NCBI GenBank assembly: GCA_025998875.1
Contig: AP024675.1
Location: 248,001 to 312,000, forward strand
Origin: Bacteroidota bacterium
GTDB taxonomy: Bacteria > Bacteroidota > Rhodothermia > JANXDC01
DNA: 64,000 nt
Direction: 5' to 3'
A program made the translations under genes and the position numbers. Under the pieces are notes generated by a model that did no database searches, was not told the origin of the DNA, and saw only the letters and a program-made list of their open reading frames with translations. Of the stretch, positions 42,925 to 51,910 are shown one piece after another (within the stretch, counting starts at the first letter, position 1; every line of letters begins with the position of its first letter).

Positions 42925-43263
42925 TCAGCGAACCGCGATCCCGGCAGATTCCAGTTTCCGACGCGCTTCTTCGAGCGGAATGGCCCTCAGGGCCATGCGG
43001 CAGACGGGACAGGTCCCCTCTGTATCGGCCCAGACCCGGTCCTCGATCATGGGACAGAAATAGACCGTGCCATCTCCGTTGGCGTCGATGGCCGCCAGAT
43101 CAATGGGCTCGGTCCGCACCCAGCTGGAATCGCTGTGAAACTGCACCTGCGCGGGCGCGTTGCCCTGACCTTCCTGCGGGGTGCTCTGTTGCTGCTTTTC
43201 GGAGGTGCAGCCGACACCCAGGGCGAGGCCGAAAACAAGACCCATCCACAGTAGAACACGCAT
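42925..43263 (-). CDS. Heavy-metal-binding-domain lipoprotein
   Basis: 112 residues: lipoprotein signal with lipobox LGVGC (Cys about residue 19), a Gln/Ser linker, and at the C-terminus YFCPMIEDRVWADTEGTCPVCRMAL, shown here in two parts: YFCPMIEDRV and then EGTCPVCRMAL. This is the short heavy-metal-binding domain also seen at the N-terminus of CusB below (CSMHP...CPICHM). It likely binds copper or silver at the membrane surface. Confidence 0.85.
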   Translation of the reverse strand: MRVLLWMGLVFGLALGVGCTSEKQQQSTPQEGQGNAPAQVQFHSDSSWVRTEPIDLAAIDANGDGTVYFCPMIEDRVWADTEGTCPVCRMALRAIPLEEARRKLESAGIAVR

Positions 43264-43274
43264 GGTTTATCCTC

Positions 43275-43490
43275 CTATAATGTTATGGGGGTTTGCAACC
43301 GATAGCCGGCCTCTTGAACGGCCTGATGAATGTGCTCCCCGGAGACCTGATGGGGATCGTACTGAACCTCGGCGCGGCCGATCTCGACCGTGAGCACTTC
43401 GAGGCCCGGAATCCGACTCAGGGCTTCCCGGAGCGCCCTGACGCAATGGGCACAGCTCATGCCCTCGATCCAGAGGGTCTGGCGCTTCAT
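43275..43490 (-). CDS. Copper chaperone, CopZ-like HMA domain protein
   Basis: 71 residues, one HMA domain with the GMSCAHCVRALREAL metal loop, PGLEVLTVEIGRAEV and HIHQAVQEAGYRL. CopZ-type proteins carry Cu(I) in the cytoplasm and hand it to transporters or regulators. It overlaps the cusA stop in ATGA, so it is made together with the pump. Confidence 0.9.
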   Translation of the reverse strand: MKRQTLWIEGMSCAHCVRALREALSRIPGLEVLTVEIGRAEVQYDPHQVSGEHIHQAVQEAGYRLQTPITL

Positions 43491-46400
43491 AGCGAACCCC
43501 TCCTTGATTGTGCTGATATCGCTTCCTCAGACGAGGCCTCAGGCAACCGGCGGCCGTGCACGAGCATGTACACCGCCGGGATCATGAGCAAGGTGTGTAT
43601 GGTGCTCGTGATCAATCCACCCACCATGGGGGCGGCGATCCGCTTCATGACCTCCGATCCCGGCTCGGTGCCGAACAGGATAGGAAGCAGGCCGATCAGG
43701 GTGGTAAGGACGGTCATCATCTTGGGCCGCAATCGTTCAACAGCCCCTTCTTCAAGCGCTCGGGCCAGGGCCTGACGGTCCCTCAGGAGGCCCTGGCTGC
43801 GATAGCGGCGAAGAGCCTCGTCCAGATAGACGTGCATGACCACGCCGGTCTGGGCGGCCAGGCCGGCGACGGCGATCCAGCCTACGGCCACGGCCACGCT
43901 CATCTGATAGTCGGCCAGCCACATCCACCAGATCGATCCCACGACGGCAAACGGCAACGGGATCATAAGCAGCAGCGCCTCTGCGGCGTTGCGGAAGTTA
44001 AGCAGCAACAGCAAAAAGATGATGGCCAGCGTCAAGGGGATAAGCACGCTAAGGCGCCGGTTGACGCGCTCCAGGTGCTCAAACTGCCCGCTCCAGCGCA
44101 GGGTATAGCCAGCCGGAAGCCGAAGGTGTTCCTCAAGCAGAGGCCGAGCACGCTGCACAAAAGAGCCCACATCCTGTTCGGGTTGCAGATCCACATAGAC
44201 CCACACGCTCGGCCGCGCATTCTCGCTTCGGATCATGGAGGGCCCCTGGGTCCAGCGAAAGCGGGCTACCTGGCCCAGGGGCACTGTAGTGCCATCGGTC
44301 AGCCGGATGGGCAGACGAGCCAGCTTCTCGGGATCCTGCCGGAAATCCCGCGCCAGCCGAACGAAGAGAGGGTATCGCTCCAGCCCCGAGACCACGGAGG
44401 AGACCTCCATACCGCCGGCGGCGACCATGAGCGCTCGCTGTACGTCGCCCACGGTCAGGCCGTAGCGAGCGGCCGCTTCTCGATCGACCTCCACATCCCA
44501 GTAGGATCCCTGCAGCACGCGCTCCGCATACACGGAACGCACACCCGGCAGCGCACGCAGCGTGGCCTCCACCTCCAGGGCCAGCCTTTCCAGCACGGCC
44601 AGATCGGGCCCGTAGAGCTTGACTCCCACGGGGGTGCGCATGCCCGTCGAGAGCATGTCGATGCGGGTCCGGATGGGCATAGTCCAGGCGTTCGTCAACC
44701 CGGGGAAGCGAACGGCCGCATCGAGGGCGCGGATCAGGCTGTCGGGCGACAGGCCGGGACGCCACTGGGAGCGTGGCTTGAGCTGCACGACGGTTTCGAA
44801 CATCTCCAGCGGAGCCGGATCCGTAGCTGTCTCGGCTCGCCCGGCCTTGCCCAGCACAGAGGCTACTTCGGGGAAACCGGCGATGATGCGGTTGGTGAGC
44901 TGGAGCAGGTGAGTGGCCTGCGTGACGGAGAGTCCGGGGGGAGTGGTGGGCATATAGAGCAGGTCCCCCTCGAAAAGCGGAGGCATGAACTCAGAGCCGA
45001 TCTGGGGAAAAGGCACCCAGAGGCGACCGAAAAAGAGCCGCTGTACCGGCAACAGGGAAAGCAGCAGAATGATCCCCCCCAGCAGCACCACCAGAGGCGC
45101 CCGGCGCAGGGTAAAACGTAGCGCGGGCCGGTACAAGCGCATGAGCCACTGCGAGAAGGGATTTCGGGACTCGGGCAGTATCCGGCCCCGGATAAAGGCC
45201 AGCATGAGCGGGGGCACAAGGGTGACCGTGAGCACCGAGGCGGCCGCCATGGCGAAGGTCTTTGTGAGCGCCAGGGGTCGGAACAGCCGTCCCTCCATCC
45301 CCGTCAGGGCGAAAACAGGTAGAAACGAGACTGTCACGATAAGCAACGTGAAAAACAGGCTCGGTCCTACCTCTTGGGCGGCCTCCAGCACGACCGCCAT
45401 GCGTTCCCTGGCCGGAAGCTCCCCGCCCCGCTCCATACGGGCGCGTTCCAGGCGCTTATGCGCATTTTCCACCATGACCACGGAGGCATCCACCATGACG
45501 CCGATGGCGATGGCGATCCCCCCCAGGCTCATCACGTTGGCGTTCACCCCGAGCAACCACATCACCAGCAAGGAGGCCAACACCCCCGTGGGGATGGTCA
45601 CCAGCGCCACCAGTGCACTGGGCAGATGGACAAGGAAGAGCACGGTGATGAGGGCCACCACAAGCATCTCGAGGAGGAGTTTTTCGCGCAGGGTGGCGAT
45701 CACGTCCCGGATGAGCCGGGAACGGTCATAATCGATCTCAATCTCTACCCCTTCAGGCAAACTGGAACGCAGCTCCTGGAGCCGGGCCCTGACGAAATCG
45801 ATCACCTCGCGGGCGTTGGCTCCGTAGCGCATCACTACGATACCGGAGACCACCTCGCCCTCCCCGTTGCGTTCGGCAATCCCCCGACGTGGAGCCGGTC
45901 CGAACTGCACGGTGGCGATCTCCCCCAAACGCACCGGAAACCTCGCCCCGGGCTCCGGAGCCGGTGTGAACGCTGCACCCATGGCCATAGCCCCCGACTG
46001 CTGCGCCATGCCGGAGCGGGCGGGCCAGATGGGCACGTTGCGAATCTCCTCCAGGGTGCGCAGATACCCCCGGGCGCGGATCATTTGCTCCCGTCCCCCG
46101 AATTCGAGCACTCCCCCATCCACCTCCTGATTGGATCGGCGGAGCGCCTCAAGGACGTCCTCGATCGTTACCCCATAGGCGGCCATGCGCTGGGGATCGA
46201 GCAACACCTGATACTGCCGCACAAACCCGCCCACGGTGGCCACCTCCGCCACCCCGGGCAGGGAGCCCAGCTCATAGCGCAGCAGCCAGTCCTGCAGCGT
46301 CCGCAACTGGGCCAGATCGTGCCGTCCGGAGCGATCGACCAGGCTGTACTGCAGAACCCATCCCACACCCGTCGCATCCGGGCCCAGGCGAGGTTCCACA

Positions 46401-46771
46401 CCGGCCGGGAGCCGGGCGCGAGCGTAGTTGAGGTACTCCAGGACCCGACTGCGGGCCCAGTAGAGGTCGGTGCCATCTTCGAAGATGATGTAGACGAAGG
46501 AGATGCCCAGCATGGAATAGCCCCGCACATCCCGCACGCGGGGCACGGCCAGCATGGCGGAAGCAAGGGGATAGGTGACTTGCTCTTCAACCACCTCGGG
46601 GCTCTGACCCGGATACGGGGTCTCCAGGATCACCTGCACATCGGAAAGATCCGGCAGGGCGTCCACGGTCGTATGCCAGGTGGCCCAGGCCCCAGCTCCC
46701 ACGAGCAGGAGGGCGAGCGTATAGATGGGCATCCGGTTTCGGGCCGACCAGGAGATCAGGCGCTCAAGCAT
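43487..46771 (-). CDS. cusA: Cu(I)/Ag(I) efflux RND permease CusA
   Basis: 1094 residues from ATG 46771, with GGAGGGGG upstream and an 8-base overlap with cusB. Heavy-metal-efflux RND features: TTVDALPDLSDVQVI at the N-terminus, GVNANVMSLGGIAIAIGVMVDA in helix 4 with the proton-relay acidic residues, and the three Met positions of the CusA metal site, in LLYMPTTPPG, APLEMFETV and RIDMLSTGM. The intact triad argues for monovalent copper or silver rather than divalent cobalt/zinc. It pumps metal from periplasm or cytoplasm through CusB and the TolC-type channel. Confidence 0.95.
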   Translation of the reverse strand: MLERLISWSARNRMPIYTLALLLVGAGAWATWHTTVDALPDLSDVQVILETPYPGQSPEVVEEQVTYPLASAMLAVPRVRDVRGYSMLGISFVYIIFEDGTDLYWARSRVLEYLNYARARLPAGVEPRLGPDATGVGWVLQYSLVDRSGRHDLAQLRTLQDWLLRYELGSLPGVAEVATVGGFVRQYQVLLDPQRMAAYGVTIEDVLEALRRSNQEVDGGVLEFGGREQMIRARGYLRTLEEIRNVPIWPARSGMAQQSGAMAMGAAFTPAPEPGARFPVRLGEIATVQFGPAPRRGIAERNGEGEVVSGIVVMRYGANAREVIDFVRARLQELRSSLPEGVEIEIDYDRSRLIRDVIATLREKLLLEMLVVALITVLFLVHLPSALVALVTIPTGVLASLLVMWLLGVNANVMSLGGIAIAIGVMVDASVVMVENAHKRLERARMERGGELPARERMAVVLEAAQEVGPSLFFTLLIVTVSFLPVFALTGMEGRLFRPLALTKTFAMAAASVLTVTLVPPLMLAFIRGRILPESRNPFSQWLMRLYRPALRFTLRRAPLVVLLGGIILLLSLLPVQRLFFGRLWVPFPQIGSEFMPPLFEGDLLYMPTTPPGLSVTQATHLLQLTNRIIAGFPEVASVLGKAGRAETATDPAPLEMFETVVQLKPRSQWRPGLSPDSLIRALDAAVRFPGLTNAWTMPIRTRIDMLSTGMRTPVGVKLYGPDLAVLERLALEVEATLRALPGVRSVYAERVLQGSYWDVEVDREAAARYGLTVGDVQRALMVAAGGMEVSSVVSGLERYPLFVRLARDFRQDPEKLARLPIRLTDGTTVPLGQVARFRWTQGPSMIRSENARPSVWVYVDLQPEQDVGSFVQRARPLLEEHLRLPAGYTLRWSGQFEHLERVNRRLSVLIPLTLAIIFLLLLLNFRNAAEALLLMIPLPFAVVGSIWWMWLADYQMSVAVAVGWIAVAGLAAQTGVVMHVYLDEALRRYRSQGLLRDRQALARALEEGAVERLRPKMMTVLTTLIGLLPILFGTEPGSEVMKRIAAPMVGGLITSTIHTLLMIPAVYMLVHGRRLPEASSEEAISAQSRRGSL

Positions 46772-48380
46772 CGCCCCCCTCCTGCCGGACAGACCGGCCC
46801 TGATCTTCCGGTTCCCGGCAGCAATCCGGAAGCCGTTCATAGGCGGCCGGATCACGCCGGGTACGATTGGCCGTATAGCCGGCTCGGGCGATCACCCGCT
46901 CAAGCTGCGACAGCGTCAGGCGGGTGGGATCCAGTTCCGCGCGCGCCTCTTTGCGTTCCAGATCGATATGGAAACGACGCAGCCCCTCGAGCCCGGAGAC
47001 GGCCTGCTGAATGGTCTGCACGCAGGTCTCGCACTGAATTGTGGGCAGCTCGATGCGCACCCCAACCTCCGCTCTCTGGGCCCGAGCGCTCCTCGGCTCC
47101 CCGGTGGGCTTCGGGGCCTCCACGGAGGCGGTGCCATGGCCCTGGTGAGCTCCCGCAAGCCGATCCAGAGCGCCGCGCAAGCGGGCTTCGCTGTCGATCA
47201 GGAAGGTCGCCCCTCCAGCCAGCTGCCGGCCGGGTTCCAGGCCCCGCAGGACCTCGTAGTAGCCCTCTCCTCGACGGCCCAGAACCACTTCGCGGGGCAG
47301 AAATCGCCCCTCCCCCAGGGCCTCGATGACAAAAGCGCGCTCTCCGGACAGCAACACCGCATCTTCGGGCACGGCCAGCACGGGCTCGCTCTGCACCCGG
47401 ATGCTTACCGTTCCCACCATACCCGGCAGGAGCTCCAGGCCAGGATTGGCCAGGGGAATACGTACGCGCACGGTCCGACTTCCGGGCTCCACGCGGGGAT
47501 ATCGATAGCGCACCACCCCGCGCAGGACACGTCCGGGCAGAGCGGGCAGCTGTACCTCTACCGGAGTCCCCAGCCGGAGCCAGGGAAGATCGCTTTCATA
47601 CACGTCGGCCAACAGCCAGAGCGGGTCCAGCCGGCTGATCTCCAGCAGCTCCTGACCGGGCATGGCGCGCCCGCCGGGCAGTACGGCGCGTCGGGTTACG
47701 ATACCGCTCACCGGGGAGGGGATGATCACCGTGGGCCGCACCGTGCGGCTACGTTCCAGCTCCGCGATAAACGATTCCGGTATTCCCCAGAGGCGCAACC
47801 GCTCTCGGGCCGCCTCTACCAGCCGATCGGCCATGCCTCGGGTCGCCTCCGAGGCCCGCGCTTGCTGTTCAAGAGCCAGCAGCAGTTCCCGTTGTGCACT
47901 GAGCAGTTCGGGACTATAGACCTCCAGCACGGGCTGTCCCTGCCGGACTGGATCCCCTTCGGCGCCTATGAAGACGCGCTCCACGTAGGCCTCAAAGCGA
48001 AGGCTGAGCTGAAAACGCGCCTCATCGGGTATGACCAGCTCGGCCGGGGCCCGCAGGCGATACTCCAGCGGCCTCTGCTCCACGGATACGATCCGCACCC
48101 CCAGAGCCTGCAGGGCAGCCGGATCGACACGCACCGATCCCTCCTCTTGTTGTTGCGCTTGCCTGATGGGCACCAGCTGCATATGGCAGATCGGGCACAG
48201 GCCCGGCTCATCGCGGATCACCTGCGGATGCATGCTGCAAGTCCAGAGCGTCTTCTGCTCCGCGCCTCCCGCTGCACCCGGGGCCGCCGAGTTATCCCTT
48301 TCCAGATCCCGGGAACCCAGCCAGTACCCCACCCCCAGTCCGGCAAGCAGGACTACGGCCAGCATCCATATCCTGTTCAT
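46764..48380 (-). CDS. cusB: RND efflux periplasmic adaptor CusB with C-terminal HMA domain
   Basis: 538 residues from ATG 48380 (GGAGAA upstream). One N-terminal helix, then a heavy-metal-binding domain (CSMHPQVIRDEPGLCPICHM in residues about 48-67), the beta-barrel, lipoyl and hairpin domains of membrane-fusion proteins (DPVRQGQPVLEVYSPELLSA), and, unusually, a C-terminal HMA domain from about residue 441 with CETC at 450-453. The tail ends with a CC pair. The adaptor joins CusA to the outer-membrane channel and passes metal to it. Confidence 0.93.
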   Translation of the reverse strand: MNRIWMLAVVLLAGLGVGYWLGSRDLERDNSAAPGAAGGAEQKTLWTCSMHPQVIRDEPGLCPICHMQLVPIRQAQQQEEGSVRVDPAALQALGVRIVSVEQRPLEYRLRAPAELVIPDEARFQLSLRFEAYVERVFIGAEGDPVRQGQPVLEVYSPELLSAQRELLLALEQQARASEATRGMADRLVEAARERLRLWGIPESFIAELERSRTVRPTVIIPSPVSGIVTRRAVLPGGRAMPGQELLEISRLDPLWLLADVYESDLPWLRLGTPVEVQLPALPGRVLRGVVRYRYPRVEPGSRTVRVRIPLANPGLELLPGMVGTVSIRVQSEPVLAVPEDAVLLSGERAFVIEALGEGRFLPREVVLGRRGEGYYEVLRGLEPGRQLAGGATFLIDSEARLRGALDRLAGAHQGHGTASVEAPKPTGEPRSARAQRAEVGVRIELPTIQCETCVQTIQQAVSGLEGLRRFHIDLERKEARAELDPTRLTLSQLERVIARAGYTANRTRRDPAAYERLPDCCREPEDQGRSVRQEGGDA

Positions 48381-49606
48381 GGTTCTTCTCCGCTTTCTAC
48401 CAGTTCCAGCCATTGAGCGCGCAGCCGGGCCCGTTCGGCCCTAGCTGATATGAGCTCCAGCTCCAGCTCTGTGAGCATACGATAGGCATCGAGCAGCTCC
48501 ACAAAGGGCACCTGCCCGACCCGATAGGAGCTCAGCACGGCCTCCAGTACCAGACGAGCCTGCGGGAGGAGCTCTTGCTCCAGACGGCTTTCCTGGCGGC
48601 GCAGCTCCGCATCGGCGGAGGCGATCGCCCGGGCTCTGGTCTGTAGCTGGAGCAGCACGGAGGCGGCCTCCTGGGAACGCTCCTGGATTCGGGCCTCGAG
48701 CTCCGCCTCGCGTGCCTTCAGGGGCCCGCGCCACAGAGGGAGCATAAGGGAAACGGTGGGCATGAGGGGCTCCCAGCCAAAAAGACGCCGGCGGGCTTCC
48801 GGGGTTGCGTTCACCCCCAGGGCTATCGCCAGATCGGGCCGCCGCATGGTGCGCTGCATGCGCAGCATCTCCTCCTCGGCACGCGCCATAAAGAGTCGTT
48901 CCCGGTACAGGGGGTGCTCTTCAAGCGCCCGCCGGGGTACGGGAAAGGAGTCCGGCAACGCGGGCAGGAGCAGGGAGTCCACCTCCGCGACGAACAGACC
49001 CGTCAACTCCCACAGTCGGGCACGCTTTTCGGCCATCTGCTCCCGCAGAGCCAGACGCCGTTGCGCCCAGAGCTGCCGTTCCAGACCGGCCCGCAATACA
49101 GCCGCTTGCATCCCCCGAGCCGCCGTATACTGCGCCAGGGCGGCCTCTTCAAAGAGGCGCAACGTCTCCTCAAATCCCCGTATCCGCCGCTCCTGCTCGG
49201 TCAGCTTCCATAGCTCCACCAGCACCATACGGGCTTCCATGCGCAACTGGCGCTGTAGCGCGGCCTCCGCTTTCGTGGCCGCCTCGGCTTCAAAGCCATA
49301 GGCCTGCTTCTGTGCCCGCAATCGATCCGACCAGGGAATGGCCTGACGCATCATAACCGAAAAGCCGCTCATACCCTCAGCGAGCATCGCAGGCATCAGG
49401 GATAGATCCACCATGGGGAAAGGCCAGGAAACCTGTTCTGCGCGCCGGGCGGCTGCCTGGCTTGCCTCCCTTCGAGCCTGCAGAGCGGGATAGCGGGCAA
49501 GACGCAAAAGCAGGGAATCTTCCGTGATCATTCGCCCCTGAGCCAACACATCCGGCCCGAGGAGCAGCCCAACCAGTAAAGCGAAAATCCGCAGAGATCG
49601 CCGCAT
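48377..49606 (-). CDS. TolC-family outer-membrane efflux protein (CusC-like)
   Basis: 409 residues with signal peptide (ALLVGLLLGPDVLAQG) and two OEP repeats rich in long amphipathic helices (SQAAARRAEQVSWPFPMVDL; ALGVNATPEARRRLFG). The C-terminus has the typical YRVGQVPFVELLDAYRML. No lipobox Cys, unlike E. coli CusC. ATGA overlap with cusB. First structural gene of the pump set, 83 bases after the HYC/CC/PP-like gene. Confidence 0.88.
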   Translation of the reverse strand: MRRSLRIFALLVGLLLGPDVLAQGRMITEDSLLLRLARYPALQARREASQAAARRAEQVSWPFPMVDLSLMPAMLAEGMSGFSVMMRQAIPWSDRLRAQKQAYGFEAEAATKAEAALQRQLRMEARMVLVELWKLTEQERRIRGFEETLRLFEEAALAQYTAARGMQAAVLRAGLERQLWAQRRLALREQMAEKRARLWELTGLFVAEVDSLLLPALPDSFPVPRRALEEHPLYRERLFMARAEEEMLRMQRTMRRPDLAIALGVNATPEARRRLFGWEPLMPTVSLMLPLWRGPLKAREAELEARIQERSQEAASVLLQLQTRARAIASADAELRRQESRLEQELLPQARLVLEAVLSSYRVGQVPFVELLDAYRMLTELELELISARAERARLRAQWLELVESGEEP

Positions 49607-49689
49607 ATTCCCATGAGCCCCTTTGTTGTTACCACCTCCATACCCCCCGGAATACGCCGGGGTAATGCGCAGGCGGGACTCACGGGATG

Positions 49690-50085
49690 TCAGAGGAGCA
49701 AGTGGACACGCTGAATGCGCAGATGGGAACCGATGTGCTCCGGAGGAGCACGCCCTTGCGAGGGCTCTGTGAGCGGAACAGCGGGTGGCACCCAGAAACC
49801 CGCCTCCGCATTAAGCGCGTACAGAGAGCAAGCAAAGATCGGCTGAAGCTGAGCCGGCTCGTAGACCGGAAGCGACAGCTCGAGGGCCAAGGTAAGACAA
49901 CAGACCGACGTCCAGAGGGGACTATCCTGCACGGGGGGCTCCGCCTCGGCGGGGCAACAGGCTTCGGCCTCCTGCATCCAACGCACTTCCCAGCCGATCA
50001 TGCTACAGAGATGCACCCCCCAGACGGCCAACAAGGGCCACAGGAGCAGAAAGGCCAATACCAACCGGTCGACTCGCTTACGCAT
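49690..50085 (-). CDS. HYC_CC_PP-like small exported protein
   Basis: 131 residues: signal or anchor (LVLAFLLLWPLLAVWG), HLC shortly after, a CC pair (EACCPAE), a second CC pair (SVCCLTLAL) and a PP (FWVPPAVP). The spacing recalls the HYC_CC_PP family, small Bacteroidota proteins that often accompany metal efflux genes, though the first motif is HLC rather than HYC. The Cys pairs suggest soft-metal binding. It lies just ahead of the TolC-cusBA genes in the same direction. Confidence 0.6.
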   Translation of the reverse strand: MRKRVDRLVLAFLLLWPLLAVWGVHLCSMIGWEVRWMQEAEACCPAEAEPPVQDSPLWTSVCCLTLALELSLPVYEPAQLQPIFACSLYALNAEAGFWVPPAVPLTEPSQGRAPPEHIGSHLRIQRVHLLL

Positions 50086-50121
50086 CGAAGTATTTTATCT
50101 ACCACGCCGGGAAAAGTTTCC

Positions 50122-50892
50122 TCAGCCCAGAAGGCGCTTGGCCTCTTCCCAGAGCCGGTCCATTTCCTCCAGCGTGGCCTCCTGCGGGCTTCGGCCCTCT
50201 TCCCGAAGGCGCTCCTCGATATAGCAGAAGCGCTTCTGAAAACGCTGGTTGGCTTCCTGCAGGACTTCTTCCGCGTTCAGATCCAGAAATCGCGCATAAT
50301 TGACCAGCGCGAACAGCAAATCGCCCAGCTCGCGCCTTTGGTCCTCCGGGGAGCCGGTGCGCACAGCGTCTTCGAACTCCTGCAGCTCTTCGCGCACCTT
50401 CTCCCAGACAGGCGCCGCATCCTCCCAGTCAAATCCCACTTTGGAGGCTTTCTCCTGCATACGATGCGCCCGCAGGAGCGCCGGCAGGCTGCGGGGCACA
50501 CCCTCAAGCGCCGACCGGCGCCCCTCGGCCAGCTTGAGCTGCTCCCAGTTGCGCAGCACCTCTTCGGCCCCGCTCACGGAGGTGGATCCGAAGACATGAG
50601 GATGGCGGCGAACGAGCTTATCGGCGATGCCCTCGAGCACCTCACGCAGGGTGAAACGCCCCCCCTCCTCGGCCATGACGGCATGAAAGAGCACGTGCAG
50701 CAAGAGATCGCCCAGTTCGGCGCAAAGGCCCTCCCAGTTCTCCTGCTCAATGGCCTCGACCGTCTCATAGGCCTCCTCGATGAGCAGGTGCTTGACGGAC
50801 TGGTGGGTCTGGGCCCGATCCCAGGGGCATTCCCGCCGCAGACGAGCCACAATCGCCACCAGCCGTTCGTAGGCGTCTGTAGCCGGATGCAT
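50122..50892 (-). CDS. mazG: Nucleoside triphosphate pyrophosphohydrolase MazG
   Basis: 256 residues with two MazG domains. Motifs: RRECPWDRAQTHQSVKHLLIEEAYE with the CPWD and EExxE metal site, LGDLLLHVLFHAVMAEE, a VFGSTSVSGAEEVLRNWEQLK linker and the second ELGDLLFALVNYARFL. It hydrolyses NTPs to NMP and pyrophosphate, cleaning the nucleotide pool. Its start overlaps the FmdB stop (TGATG). Confidence 0.95.
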   Translation of the reverse strand: MHPATDAYERLVAIVARLRRECPWDRAQTHQSVKHLLIEEAYETVEAIEQENWEGLCAELGDLLLHVLFHAVMAEEGGRFTLREVLEGIADKLVRRHPHVFGSTSVSGAEEVLRNWEQLKLAEGRRSALEGVPRSLPALLRAHRMQEKASKVGFDWEDAAPVWEKVREELQEFEDAVRTGSPEDQRRELGDLLFALVNYARFLDLNAEEVLQEANQRFQKRFCYIEERLREEGRSPQEATLEEMDRLWEEAKRLLG

Positions 50893-51140
50893 CAGTCGCT
50901 TGAGCCGGTTTCGACCTTCTCCGGGGACGGGCTCGTCTTCCCGTTGGATCCGTTGCTCTTCTTGTAGTCGGTGATATAGAACCCGGACCCCTTGAAAATC
51001 AACCCGGCACCGGAGCCGATCCGCCTCCGGAAACTGGGCTGTCCGCAGGCGGGGCAGGTAGAGAAGGGATCTTCCGTAATCGCCTGAAAGACCTCGGCCT
51101 CATGCCCGCAGGCCTGGCAGTAGTAATCGTACGTCGGCAT
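50892..51140 (-). CDS. FmdB family zinc-ribbon protein
   Basis: 82 residues from ATG 51140, with AAGGAGG 8 bases upstream. Begins MPTYDYYCQACGHEAEVFQ, the FmdB/CxxC_CXXC_SSSS signature, with a second CPACG pair forming the zinc ribbon, then GSGFYITDYKKS and a Ser-rich tail. FmdB-type proteins are small regulators or assembly factors of unclear role. Confidence 0.9.
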   Translation of the reverse strand: MPTYDYYCQACGHEAEVFQAITEDPFSTCPACGQPSFRRRIGSGAGLIFKGSGFYITDYKKSNGSNGKTSPSPEKVETGSSD

Positions 51141-51224
51141 GTCCGCATCCTCCTTGCTCTGCAACCGTCCGGCGCCTTCAACAAAGAACGTTCCAGCCGG
51201 TTCCGTGCGACAAAATGGCGGAAG

Positions 51225-51878
51225 CTATGGACCCGACCGACGCAGGAGGATCTCGAAACGGATATCGAGCTCATCCCGGATAGGCACGAGCAACAGCCGG
51301 GGTCGACGCACCTCAAATTCCCGCAGGGAAATCCGGAAGGCCCCTGTGGCCCGAAGCGTTGCCGCATCCTCGAAGGTCATCTCCACAGACACGACCAGAG
51401 GACGACGGCGCCCGTGAAAATCCAGCTGACCGGCCAGACGCCATCTCCCTCGCCTGCCGTCCCAGAAGAGCACGGAGGCGGAATCGGATACAAAGCGCAC
51501 CTCCGGATAGCGATCCGCCTCCAGCACATCGAGCATGTTGGAATCCCGATTGTCGTTGCCGCTCGAGAAGCTCTCCACAGGCGCCCAGATGCGCACCTGC
51601 ATCCCGTTCGGACGCGCTGGATCGAATCGGATCGAGCCGCGCACATCGCGGCTGACCCCCTCCCAGCTGTGTGCGGGGTGGGAGCCCCGATAGACGATCT
51701 GGCTCCGGGTGCGATCCACGGCCCACTCGGCCTCTTGCCCCAGGGCGGATCCAACCAGCAACAGGCATACAGGGCCGCTTCGAAGCCACAGTCGCCCCAC
51801 CCTCTGCGCCTGGTACCCTAGGACAGTCAGGCCTTTTCTGCCGAGCCAGAGCCTTGCCAGGGATTGCACAGCATGCAT
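51225..51878 (-). CDS. YceI family protein
   Basis: 217 residues from ATG 51878 (GAGGA upstream). A long basic leader precedes the hydrophobic stretch SGPVCLLLVGSALG. The YceI lipocalin-like fold follows: WAVDRTRSQIVYRGSH, SNMLDVLEADRYPEVRFVS, LDFHGRRRPLVV. YceI proteins bind amphiphilic isoprenoid-type molecules in the periplasm. It follows a cytochrome b561-like gene by 32 bases, paralleling the yceJ-yceI pair of E. coli. Confidence 0.88.
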   Translation of the reverse strand: MHAVQSLARLWLGRKGLTVLGYQAQRVGRLWLRSGPVCLLLVGSALGQEAEWAVDRTRSQIVYRGSHPAHSWEGVSRDVRGSIRFDPARPNGMQVRIWAPVESFSSGNDNRDSNMLDVLEADRYPEVRFVSDSASVLFWDGRRGRWRLAGQLDFHGRRRPLVVSVEMTFEDAATLRATGAFRISLREFEVRRPRLLLVPIRDELDIRFEILLRRSGP

Positions 51879-51910
51879 ATCAAGGTCCTCTTTTCCAGGC
51901 GGCGACAGGG

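Noticed and set aside
49607-49689. Hairpin CCCCGG/CCGGGG between the HYC/CC/PP-like gene and tolC as a terminator
   Set aside because: The stem is short and there is no T-run; at most an attenuator, and the downstream genes appear to need read-through.
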